A DNA stretch of 64,000 nucleotides from Pogonophryne albipinna (lineage: Eukaryota > Chordata > Actinopteri > Perciformes > Artedidraconidae): NCBI GenBank assembly GCA_028583405.1, contig JAPTMU010000289.1:55001-119000 (forward strand), given 5' to 3'. The position numbers and the translations under genes were made by a program. Of the stretch, positions 12,588 through 23,937 are shown piece after piece (position 1 is the stretch's first letter; every line of letters begins with the position of its first letter). The notes beneath the pieces are model-generated. The model made no database searches, had not been told where the DNA came from, and saw only the letters and a list, made by a program, of their open reading frames with translations.

Positions 12588-14363
12588 ACTATGGTGTAAT
12601 ATTAGGTCACTGGCTTGTGCACTGGTAACAATGTCCGTATCGGGTGAAGTTGGTGCAGAGTCTGGCACCCTCTCTTCACCCATGTCTGAGGGACTGTGTT
12701 CGGCCATTGACTGTTCCCTCTTCGCTGCTCTCCAAGCGTTGAAGTTTAAGTAGAATTCTTCGTCTGACGTCTCTGACGAAGCATCGGGGGAGTCTTGGTA
12801 GGGAGTGGGGCTATGCTCCTCTCCAGGGCTGTCAATGTCCCCCAAATTGTTTTCACTCCCCCCTTCTTCATTTTCTGCTGGTTCTTCTAATGCTGCTGCC
12901 GCTGCTTGCAGTGACTCTGTGAAGAGCAGCCGTATGTCCGCAGCCTTCTTCAAAGAAGGATTCTTGGCATACAATTTGTCTGCAGTTGCAGTGTTGTGAC
13001 ACATAAAATCACTCACTCTTTGGCGGTTGCCTGGATCCTGAAACCTCTTCGCATGATCTGCGTGGAATGTGCGGAGGTCGGTGAAGTTAATGGGACCTTT
13101 TAGCCCCACATCAGCCCATGCCAACCTCAGGGAGTAGACAAGGTTCCTCGACGGGTTCTTCCCCGCTGTATATAGGAAGTAGCGGTTCTGGGTGCAGGTC
13201 AGCGTCTCCTTGATATCCAGCCACCTCTTCATCCATCCAAACTCTTTTATGGTGAGGTACAGCTGCGCTACCCCGAACGCGTTGGCCGTCTTGTGGTTGC
13301 TTACCTGTTATGACAGAGGTAGAGAGCGTCAATACAAGTATCCATCATGCATAACATGTTTATCACTGCCAGAATAAACACATGTATTAATAGCACTCAC
13401 GTGGATGAGGTAGCCAAAGGCAGTGCCAGTTGTCTCCGCCTTTCGGACCTCGGCGTTGGTCATGTTGGAGTAGACCCCCGGACGGTGGCCATAAATGCAG
13501 CTCCAATGGAGGGTCAGGTACCCATAGAGCAAGAGACGGGTTGCGGTAGTTGGCTTGCTGGCCATCACGCCCAGGAGCTGAGGGATGCGAGTATCAGCCG
13601 CAGTCAAACATGCGATGATGTCTTTATGGCTCGGCAGACCTTCCATCTTGTCCCGCTTCACCTGCATCTGGTGGATAACCACCTTCTTCCTCAGGGACTT
13701 CAGGATGGCACCAATTTCCCGTGTGATTAAAGTCATGTCATTTTGGTTGAGCCTGCTCCCCTTGCATGGTGTGGCTGACATGTATTTGACAAAATGTGCT
13801 ATATTTTTATATAAAAGTCAGAGGTCGTGACCTGTAGGCTCAACTTTATCAGGCTCCGGGACCAGCTGTTGGCAAAGGAAAACGCATCAGTACATCGAGC
13901 ATCAATGTGGAGAACACACACAATGATGCTGACATCATGGATAGTAATTGATGTTACTCACCCACGTATCCTCTTCAAATCCCTCAGAAAGAGCCAGTCA
14001 GACAGGCGCTTGAATCTGTGTGCCATGAAAGTTAGGAACGATTTCACTCTGCTTATCTTGGAGACTGCGTTTTCTCGTAGCCTCACCGTAGGGTCGATGC
14101 CCTCATAATGCTCCCGGTAGCCTTGCAGATACTCCTCTGTGAAACATAACACAGTACTTTAATGACAACACATTGTGTAGTACAGAAACTGACAGAAAAA
14201 CAAATATGAACCAAAGCATAGAATAATGCACTACGTTGTTGTTTCACTGCAGGTGCATTCTCCATTCCTTACATTGTCCTGCATTATGCACACTATGATT
14301 CCTCTGCAGGTGCTTGCTCAGGGCGCGGTAGGAACTCTTACAGATCGGGCAATCGCTCGCCAT
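12585..14363 (-). pseudogene. Crypton-like tyrosine recombinase with N-terminal C2H2 finger
   Basis: Four exons are visible on the minus strand. Exon 1 (14363-14273) starts MASDCPIC and forms a C2H2 finger (CPIC, then HLQRNH). Exon 2 (about 14136-13962) is helical and fits a core-binding domain. Exon 3 (from about 13865, or from an acceptor near 13807, to 13401) has YGHRPGVYSNMTNAEV, which matches tyrosine recombinase box I with its Arg. Exon 4 (13304-12585) has NHKTANAFG (Lys), HAKR (the HxxR box), MCHN (His) and KLYAKN (Tyr). All catalytic residues of the family are therefore present. An acidic tail of about 80 residues follows. The exon 3-4 junction (CAC|GTGAGT to ACAG|GTAAGC) is in frame. 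The exon 1-2 junction, and the simplest exon 2-3 junction, give a stop or frame change, so the copy is probably inactive. Crypton membership is inference; no gag or RT is nearby, so it is not part of a DIRS element. Confidence 0.65.
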
Positions 14364-14574
14364 CCTATCTGTATGGATGAAACATATTGTTGGTTTAATC
14401 CATTGAATATATGTATTTGATGTATATCGCGTCGGTGGGGGGCTCCACCTTCATTCCAACAAAGGACCACTGGTCTCAATTCATAGTACCCGGTGATCAG
14501 AGTCACACCACGGGCACGAGGCATAGCATTTCGGTACCGGGAAGTGTCCCCAGTAGAATGCATAGAACCGGGGG

Positions 14575-14997
14575 GGACAAAGAAGGAAACGTGAAAAGAC
14601 TCAAGAAAATAGCACTCAGCGAACTGGAGAGACCCCATGTCAAATCTCTCCAGTTTATTTTCCTCCATCTTTTTTTTCCATTGGCATCATCGTGCGAAAG
14701 GTGTCCGATTTAGGCACTCGTTAGGCGGGCAGAGATCCCTGTCATCTCTCGGCCATTTCCTCCGGAGCATTGTGCCAATGTGTGTGTGGATAAACGGGCC
14801 ATCTGTGGACACTCGGTACAGGGAAGTGTACCAGGTAAAAGGAATTAATAGAACCAGGGACAGAGAAGGGACAGAGAAGGAAACGTGAAAAGACTCAAGA
14901 AAATAGCACTCAGCGAACTGGAGAGACCCCATGTCAAATCTCTGTCCCATTTAGGCACTCGTTAGGCGGGCAGAGATCCCTGTCATCTCTCGGTCCT
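14575..14997. repeat. tandem duplication, about 290-bp spacing
   Basis: GGAAACGTGAAAAGACTCAA and the following 65 bases occur at about 14586 and 14879. CACTCGTTAGGCGGGCAGAG and its surroundings occur at about 14716 and 14956. No gene recognised. Confidence 0.85.
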
Positions 14998-15235
14998 ATC
15001 CTCCAGGCAAGGCGGGGGCCAAAACTGGGTGAAATTGACCAAAAAGTTAAAATAAATAAAATAATTCATCCATGGAAAGATGCATGAAAGTGAAAACAAG
15101 TATCCGAAAATAGTGCATCATAATTGAAGAATTGAAGTAAAGTGTTATTGCAAAAAGTTTAATACAGCATATTTCTGGTATATTCATTTTATAATTTCAT
15201 CTAATATATGTGTATTAAAACTTGGATGGACAAGT
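14998..15235. other. no gene seen
   Basis: AT-rich sequence without a supported feature. Confidence 0.4.
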
Positions 15236-15400
15236 AAATTTTTTCCTCTTAAATATAGAGGTTTTTAATATTGATGTTCCTATAATGATGTCCCATTTTT
15301 AGTAGAAGTACATTTAGCGCAAATGGTCTTTTCTTCCACTTGACTTTTTGATAATCAGAAGGTGGTTTTTTGGCTATTTTTGAGTAGGTAATGGTACAGG
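15236..15400 (+). repeat. interspersed repeat, partner of 7495-7695
   Basis: Same conserved blocks as the minus strand of 7495-7695, in the same order, with substitutions and small indels. Confidence 0.6.
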
Positions 15401-16893
<1,493 letters not shown>

Positions 16894-17939
16894 ATAGAAT
16901 AAAACGTGTGTTGGAAGGATTTATTAAATTACTATGAATATTTGGGCTTACATTCTTTGCCATCTTCTAAACTCAGACATTTATCCCTGACTTTGTCATA
17001 CCATTTTAACAGACTCCCAATTATTTAATATAATTTGCCCTTCACCTTAAATATCTAAAATAATGCATTAGAAGACTAAAACCCTGTAAATAACCATTGC
17101 TCTTGCACAATCCATGCCCCTCCACACATGTTTGCTTAATTGAAGTGCTTTTAGACCTGTCCCACATTAGGCAAATCATACTGTCCCACTTTGCGAAACA
17201 TGTTTCCTAAAGTGGGACGATGGAACTAACAAATATAGAGTATATGTTCTAATGAACAAACACATCATAAACACATCCTGATAAAAACTTGCAAGATTGT
17301 TTTATTCCAACAAAATGTAAAACCTTAACATTACATTTGTCAAAACACTACGTCACTGACCTTTGGGTGGTCTTCACACAGGGTACTTCCTGTTGAAGGT
17401 TGCTCCACCCTCATCTGTGATTGGACATTTGAGAAGTCATGTGATTTTGATCGCATGACATCACAGCTTGTGTTTACCCATAGTTTCATTGACTCATTTG
17501 TTTGCGGAAGACCTATACTCATTTGAGCTTAGGGCGTGTCCCACATTAGGGCAACTCACCCTACTTCTAAACGACTGACATGATTGCCTCGCAAGTCAGA
17601 GGGGTTGGAGGAAATCCAAAGAGATGGTTTCTATAAAACATTAAGGGATCAACATTAATATAAACATAAACAGTGTATATCCCTTATTTTGTAATCAAAA
17701 CATTAAATGTTGCCAGCCTCATTACACCAGTTATTGTTAAAATATTGACTTTACCGGCCAATGTCAGTTTCATCAGCTCTGCTCTCATCTCTGGGTTTAT
17801 CGGTAGAAAAGAGTGTGACAAACAGCTGTAATTTTTCATCACTGCAAACTGTTTTGTTTTTTTTAGTCAATTTAATGAGCATGTCAGAAACAAAACATAT
17901 AATAATATATATTATTATTTTAATTTTTTTTCTCACTCA
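16894..17939. other. no gene seen
   Basis: GTCCCACATTAGGCAA-like motifs occur at 17160 and 17537, with CCCACTTTGCG and an inverted counterpart near 17190-17215, suggesting remnants of a DNA element. No coding exon. Confidence 0.35.
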
Positions 17940-18818
17940 TAATAATAATTATAACAAAGTACAAAAAATAAAATAAAATTCTCAAATAGTCTGTCATGTT
18001 CAACAGGGGCAAGAAGAAGCTTTAAAAAAAAACTTTTCTGGTCCTACCCCCTCTAGCATAAATGTTCCTTATAAATAAAATATTAGGTCATCGTCATCAG
18101 CGACATGTTTGTCTTATGCAGTACAGCATAATGATTACTCCAAGGAATTTTATTTCCGATACTCTTTCTAATTGGACGCCATTTATAGTGAGTTTCTTCT
18201 CTGTATTGGTCGATCGATTCCCAAATATTATGAGTTTGGTTTTGCTTGCGTTCAATGTTAATTTATTTTGGTCAAACCAGATCTTCATCCTGCTCAGTTC
18301 CTTTTCCATTGTGACCAATAGCTGTTCTAAATTGTCCTCACAGCAGAGTAGACTTGTGTCGTCTGCAAAAAGAATGGTTTTAATAGTTTTTGATACTTCA
18401 CATATATTGTTAATATACAGAATAAATAGTAATGGCCCCAAGACTGAGCCCTGAGGCACCCCACATGTAACCTGCATGGGTTGTGATTTATGGCTTTGTA
18501 GTTCAACGTACTGTTCCCTGTTATGTAGGTAGCTGGATAGCCATGATAGTGCAACACCTCTAATGCCATATCTCTGTAGTTTTTTTATTAATAATTCATG
18601 GTCAACCATGTCAAATGCTTTTTTAAGGTCCAGAAATATCCCTACTGCATATTCTTTATTTTCTATTGCTTTAGTAATGTGTCCCATACATTCTATAACT
18701 GCAAATGAAGTGGTTCTGTTTGCTCTGAAACCATATTGTTGTTCATAGAGTATGTTATGTTTGGTGATGAAGTCATTGAGTCTTGTATAGTAGATTTTTT
18801 CCAGTATTTTAGAAAACT

Positions 18819-19001
18819 GGGGTTACGTATTGTAACCCAGCTTCTATGAGTATAGGCGCAGCCCTCTAAGGCTATCGCTATTGGGTTAATCCCACTGCAC
18901 GTGTGCAGCACTGACAGATTTATTCCACGCCCACCTACGACGTGGGCCCCACCTCCAGGCTCACTTCCGTATAAATAGGAAGTAGGCCTTACAATCCACT
19001 C
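18819..19001. repeat. DIRS-like inverted terminal repeat (3' side)
   Basis: Its inner 140 bp (from CCCTCTAAGGCTATCGCTAT onward) are the reverse complement of 20774-20914. The outer part, GGGGTTACGTATTGTAACCC and the following GAGTATAGG block, is unique to this end and is itself palindromic at its tip. Confidence 0.9.
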
Positions 19002-19045
19002 AAACAGCTTTTCTTCAGCTATTCGCGGAACCAGTGGGGCCCGAA

Positions 19046-19150
19046 CCTTAGAGGGCTGCGCCTATACTCATAGAAGCTGGGTTACAATACGTAACCCCAG
19101 TTCTATATCGTATAAGGCTTCGCCCTCTAAGGCTATCGCTATTGGGTTAA
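19046..19150. repeat. DIRS-like internal complementary region
   Basis: CCTTAGAGGGCTGCGCCTAT through CGTAACCCC is the reverse complement of the 3' terminal repeat's outer end. It is joined via AGTT to TCTATATCGTATAAGGCTTC and onward, which is the reverse complement of the 5' repeat's outer end. It therefore carries the circle-junction sequence expected for DIRS replication. Confidence 0.9.
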
Positions 19151-19215
19151 GGGCGAAGCAGGATGTAGTCTACGCCCCACTGGTTCCGTCCGTTACCAGA
19201 AGCACAAAACCACAC

Positions 19216-20691
19216 CTACTCAGTTAATAATTCCTCGGAGGTTCTCTCGGAGGAGCAGACCAGGAGCGGGGGTTCTTCCTTCCCCTCCGACTCGCCGCCT
19301 GCAGATCCTGTCTCTGCGGCTGAGGAGCGGAGACCTGGGATGGTGCCCCTGCCGCTGCCGAAGGGCGCTGACGCCGTTGCTGCTCTCGCCGCTGTCCGCG
19401 CTGCCCCCGTTGAGACTGTTGCGGGCTGCGGGTGCTGTCGTTGCTGCCGCTGCTGCTGCTGAGGACGCTTATCCTGAAGCCAGCTGGCGTGACGCCTTAT
19501 GTCGTCTGCCTGCTCCGCCGCAGACTTCATAGACTCCACCATGGTGTGGAACTGTGGTCCAAATTGTCCGTCCGGACTGATTGGAGCCTCCAGTAAATCC
19601 TTTCCTGCACCCTCCATTATGTTCCCCTGCTGTGTACCGATGGATCTGTGTTGCCCACGCCGCAATCCGCGCCTGCGAGACTGCGACTGCTGCGCACAGT
19701 GTGAGTGCAGTACTGGCCGCCTTACCTATTTCCTCAGCCTCCACTGAGGACATGGTCTTTGACTGCTCGGCTATTTCCACCATGGAGTTTGACAGCAACG
19801 CTATGTTGTATGTTGTACGCTTACGCCTGAAATGCACACTGGTGCATTCGGTCCGTCTGTCGGGTGACAAACCGATCTTTGGCGGCGGCCAGCAAGGGTT
19901 GCCGTCCGGTAACCGTGCTGGCCTGCCTAGCCCCAAAGAACGCCGTGAGGTTCGGCTCTAGAGGAGGCACGGACGTGAAACCCACGTCCGTGAATCCCTC
20001 CACTCTCGTGAGGGGCACGTACGTCCCTATTGGAGCCTTCATTGCTCCAGTGTCCTCCGTCGCCCCCTCCTGGTACTTCCTTATGGCCGGGAAGCGTGGC
20101 CAGACCGGGTCACTCCTTTCCCTGTGTACTCGGGAGAACACCCCGGACATATCATCCGGAGGCGAGCTCTCCTGAGCTAGGGGAACGGGGAGATTTCTCC
20201 AGGCGGCCGCCTTGGATATAATCTCCGGAAGTTCCAGGAGTATCCCCCCAATCGATGGTAATGCCGAAATGGCGGAGATAGGGATCATACACCGGACCTA
20301 CACCGGGTCCCCTACCTGTCTCCTCCGTCCGGAGGGGAGAGATAATGGGGGAATCACCCGGTGACCCCTGAATGGAGGGGGCGTAGTCGTCCGACTCGTG
20401 CCCGCCATTCGGATCCAGGAAATCAATGGCTTTGTCCCCGGAGTATTCCTCCTGGACGGTCCAATCGTCCTCGACCTCTGCTGCAGCGAGAGCGTCCGCT
20501 CTCTGCTGTCTGAGGCCCAGCGGAAGGCGGGCACAATGCAAGCATGATACCCCGGGAGTAAGAGCAGCGTTCGCATGCTCTTTTCCCAGGCAGGACTCAC
20601 ACAGAGAGTGCCTGTCCATACTCATGATGTAGCCCGTCCCGCACCCGGGGCAACTCCTGACGCCGCCTTGACTTTCCTGCCCAGTCTCCAT
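19216..20691 (-). pseudogene. DIRS-type gag, frameshifted
   Basis: The N-terminal part (20691-20152) has a Cys-rich segment with CPGCGTGYI, a DRHSLCESCLG block and CLHCARLPL, as in DIRS gag proteins of fish. The middle (20288-19821) has DPVWPRFPAIRKYQEGA, and the next part (19936-19665) has MSSVEAEEIGKAASTALTLC. The C-terminal part (19665-19216) is Gln/Arg-rich after WLQDKRPQQQQ. The pieces lie in different frames, so at least three frameshifts separate them. Together they cover a full-length-looking gag of roughly 490 residues. The stop near 19216 is only about 65 bp from the internal complementary region, leaving no room for pol. Confidence 0.7.
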
Positions 20692-20773
20692 ACTAGAAAA
20701 ACAAGCTTTGTTTTTCAGTGAGTACTTTTTTTCCTGTCAATGCTTCTCGCAACGGTGTGCTGAAGAAAAGTAG

Positions 20774-20937
20774 GAGTGGATTGTAAGGCCTACTTCCTAT
20801 TTATACGGAAGTGAGCCTGGAGGTGGGGCCCACGTCGTAGGTGGGCGTGGAATAAATCTGTCAGTGCTGCACACGTGCAGTGGGATTAACCCAATAGCGA
20901 TAGCCTTAGAGGGCGAAGCCTTATACGATATAGAACT
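20774..20937. repeat. DIRS-like inverted terminal repeat (5' side)
   Basis: Reverse complement of 18861-19001 over its inner 140 bp; the outer 30 bp (GGCGAAGCCTTATACGATAT then AGAACT) are specific to this end and recur inverted in the internal complementary region. Confidence 0.9.
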
Positions 20938-21916
20938 GTGAGAGCAATGAAATTGGTCTATAGTTTGACAGTCCAGATTTATGTATGTGTATGACTTTAG
21001 CAGTTTTCATTTTATTTGGAAATACACCGGTTTGTATTGACTGATTACAGATGTGAGTTAGTGGTTTGGCTATACATTCAATAATGTTTTTAACTGTATA
21101 CATGTCAATATCATGACAGTCTGTAGACCTTTTACTCTTAAGTTTTTTAACTGTGTCAATAATTTCATTTTCATCAGTCCCTCTTAAGAATATGGTTTCC
21201 TTCACATATATATCTTTACTTTCTACACCTTCACTACTACCAGTATTTGGAATTTCCCCAGCTAGACAAGGACCAACATTGACAAAGTACTTATTGAAAT
21301 CTTCAGCAACTGAGGTCATGTCATAAATTACTGTATCGTTTTTTGACAGAAAACTGTTTGGGTATTGTGCCTTTCCATTTCCTTTTTTAATAATGGTATT
21401 TAATACATTCCATGTGTTTTTAATGTTATCCTCCAATAATTTGTTGTAAAGATCCATTTTGCTACATCGTATTATCTTTGTTAGTTTGTTTTTGTATGTC
21501 TTGTATTTTGGTTCAGCCTCTACTGATATTCTACTTTAAGAAGTCTTTCTATAATTCATTTTTCGTTTTACATGCATTTAATATTCCCTTAATGATCCAT
21601 GGTTTTTCAGCATATTGTTGTTTCACTATTTTCTTTACACAAGGACAATGTTTTTCATACAACCCTGATAGAATATGTAGAAATTATTCATAGGTACATA
21701 CACTTTGTTCCAGTCTTGTTCTTCTTTAAAATAATTAACAGACTCTGGTGTTTTGTGTCTTGTAATTGTGACTGTTCTGGTGTCTTTTTTGATCCTAGTA
21801 CAGTTCTGTATTGTTGCAAAGACTGGCAGGTGATCACTTGTGTCATTTATTAATATTCCACTTATTACTTTCCTATGGAAGCCCATTTCCGCCACTTGAA
21901 AAAAATAAAATCCCCA

Positions 21917-22105
21917 TGAAAAGTCATGAGATAAAAAAGTCATAATAATGAGATAAAAAGTCATAATTATGAGATAAAAAGTCATTATGAGATAAAAAGT
22001 CATAATAATGAGATAAAAAGTCATTATGAGATAAAAAGTCATGAGATAAGAAAGTCGAAATAATGAGATAAAAAGTCATAATAATGAGATAAAAAGTCAT
22101 TATGG
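21917..22105. repeat. minisatellite of ATGAGATAAAAAGTCATA units
   Basis: About ten imperfect copies of an 18-20 bp unit. It separates the truncated LINE from the integrase-like gene. The Phe-Tyr-Leu-Ile frames on the minus strand are artefacts of the repeat. Confidence 0.95.
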
Positions 22106-22174
22106 GATACTTTGTCACAACAGACAAACTAGCAGCTCTTTGGCTCGAGTTCTCCTATTTATCTTGACACGGAA

Positions 22175-22937
22175 ATGGATTGTGAGTACATTGAGGACTA
22201 CTTTAAAAGTGGATTTACAACAGATGAAATACTTAATTTGCTTGCTGATTCACATGGAGTTGTACTAAGCAAACGCACCCTTGAAAGGATTTTAAGCAAG
22301 AAGCAGCTCTGGCGTCGAAAGAATAAAACCGATGTGGCTGAGGTGGCAATCTTCATTGAACAGCAACTGGAAACATCTGGTTAGTGTCATGGTTACAGAT
22401 GGATGCACCAAAAATGTTGGTTACATGGAATTGTGACTGACAGAGAAACAGTGAGAATACTGCTACAGTTATTGGATGGTGAAGGTGTTGATCTGAGGTC
22501 AAGAAACAGACTGCGAAGGCGCATCTACCACAGCTGTGGTCCAAACTATGTATGGCACATTGATGGTTACGTCAAGCTTAAGCCATTTGGAATTGCAATC
22601 AGTGGATGCATTGACGGGTTTTCCAGAAAGATGATATGGCTTGAAGCTTACAAAACAAACAAAGACCCGAAGATCATCGCTGGCTACTTTATTGATGCTG
22701 TTATCAATGCTGGTGGGTGCCCTGCCAGACTCAGACTTGATTTAGGAACAGAAAATGGCCATATGGCTGAAATGCAGCAGTTTTTGCATTTTTCTGAGAA
22801 CCAAGCTGAAACAGACAATGTAACCTTTGGTCCAAGCACTGGAAACCAGTGTATTGAACGATGGTGGCTGACCTTGCGAAGTGAGTGTGTCCAGTTTTGG
22901 ATGGACCTTTTTGACAAACTGAGTGGAGATGGCTACT
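22175..22937 (+). pseudogene. rve-type DDE integrase/transposase-like gene, interrupted by gap
   Basis: The first 69 codons hold a helix-turn-helix-like region (LNLLADSHGVVLSKRTLERI). An in-frame TAG at 22382 follows, where the continuing frame reads ..SG*CHGYRW, a probable Gln-to-stop change. The catalytic core then shows WHIDGY (first Asp), RLDLGTENG (second Asp) and NQCIERWW (Glu), the DDE set of the retroviral-integrase fold. Such 'integrase core domain' genes are repeated in fish and other animals. The frame runs into the N gap at 22938; the expected C-terminus is not seen on the other side. It is not part of the gypsy pol beyond the gap. Confidence 0.7.
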
Positions 22938-23937
22938 NNNNNNNNNNNNNNNNNNNNNNNNNNNNNNNNNNNNNNNNNNNNNNNNNNNNNNNNNNNNNNN
23001 NNNNNNNNNNNNNNNNNNNNNNNNNNNNNNNNNNNNNNNNNNNNNNNNNNNNNNNNNNNNNNNNNNNNNNNNNNNNNNNNNNNNNNNNNNNNNNNNNNNN
23101 NNNNNNNNNNNNNNNNNNNNNNNNNNNNNNNNNNNNNNNNNNNNNNNNNNNNNNNNNNNNNNNNNNNNNNNNNNNNNNNNNNNNNNNNNNNNNNNNNNNN
23201 NNNNNNNNNNNNNNNNNNNNNNNNNNNNNNNNNNNNNNNNNNNNNNNNNNNNNNNNNNNNNNNNNNNNNNNNNNNNNNNNNNNNNNNNNNNNNNNNNNNN
23301 NNNNNNNNNNNNNNNNNNNNNNNNNNNNNNNNNNNNNNNNNNNNNNNNNNNNNNNNNNNNNNNNNNNNNNNNNNNNNNNNNNNNNNNNNNNNNNNNNNNN
23401 NNNNNNNNNNNNNNNNNNNNNNNNNNNNNNNNNNNNNNNNNNNNNNNNNNNNNNNNNNNNNNNNNNNNNNNNNNNNNNNNNNNNNNNNNNNNNNNNNNNN
23501 NNNNNNNNNNNNNNNNNNNNNNNNNNNNNNNNNNNNNNNNNNNNNNNNNNNNNNNNNNNNNNNNNNNNNNNNNNNNNNNNNNNNNNNNNNNNNNNNNNNN
23601 NNNNNNNNNNNNNNNNNNNNNNNNNNNNNNNNNNNNNNNNNNNNNNNNNNNNNNNNNNNNNNNNNNNNNNNNNNNNNNNNNNNNNNNNNNNNNNNNNNNN
23701 NNNNNNNNNNNNNNNNNNNNNNNNNNNNNNNNNNNNNNNNNNNNNNNNNNNNNNNNNNNNNNNNNNNNNNNNNNNNNNNNNNNNNNNNNNNNNNNNNNNN
23801 NNNNNNNNNNNNNNNNNNNNNNNNNNNNNNNNNNNNNNNNNNNNNNNNNNNNNNNNNNNNNNNNNNNNNNNNNNNNNNNNNNNNNNNNNNNNNNNNNNNN
23901 NNNNNNNNNNNNNNNNNNNNNNNNNNNNNNNNNNNNN
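22938..23937. other. assembly gap, exactly 1000 N
   Basis: A round 1000-base run of N, i.e. a placeholder of unknown true size. An open frame can be drawn through it, but left and right are unrelated elements, so any protein spanning it is an artefact. Confidence 0.99.

Larger units (their letters stand above)
18819..20937 (-). mobile_element. DIRS-like retroelement, gag only
   Basis: Read on the minus strand the order is terminal repeat (20937-20774), gag (20691-19216), internal complementary region (19150-19046), inverted terminal repeat (19001-18819). The two terminal repeats are near-perfect reverse complements over about 140 bp and differ only in their outermost 30-50 bp. The internal region is the fused complement of exactly those two different ends, the diagnostic DIRS structure used for circular intermediates. 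RT/RNase H, methyltransferase and tyrosine recombinase genes, which autonomous DIRS elements carry between gag and the internal region, are absent. No target duplication is visible: the host LINE resumes directly with a shared CAGTT/AGTT, as expected for recombinase-mediated insertion. Confidence 0.85.
17940..21885 (-). mobile_element. non-LTR retrotransposon (LINE), split by a DIRS-like element
   Basis: On the minus strand, the end of the endonuclease (SDHLPVF near 21810) is followed by the pre-RT region (21457-20940), which ends ..NYRPISLLSQ. After the DIRS-like insertion the frame resumes as FSKILEK and continues through GFRANR, FLDLKKAFD, CGVPQGSVLGPLLF and the catalytic FADDTSLL to about 18100. 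The ORF was therefore open across the insertion point when it was hit. After FLGVI the C-terminal part of RT is missing and sequence jumps to a 3' UTR (about 18096-17940). The 5' end is truncated at a minisatellite near 21890. The RT looks like the Jockey/CR1/L2 side of LINEs; the exact clade is not decided. Confidence 0.8.

Noticed and set aside
12585..14363. The recombinase gene being the missing tyrosine recombinase of the DIRS-like element at 18.8 kb
   Set aside because: It has its own introns and zinc finger, lies 4.5 kb away without DIRS repeats around it, and no RT is linked to it.
17160..17560. TIR element bounded by GTCCCACATTAGG
   Set aside because: The outer motifs are in direct, not inverted, orientation and the inverted motif is short; not enough to define an element.
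21917..22105. CRISPR-like array
   Set aside because: The repeats are directly contiguous, degenerate and have no spacers; the genome is eukaryotic. The same holds for 12423-12587 and 11170-11465.
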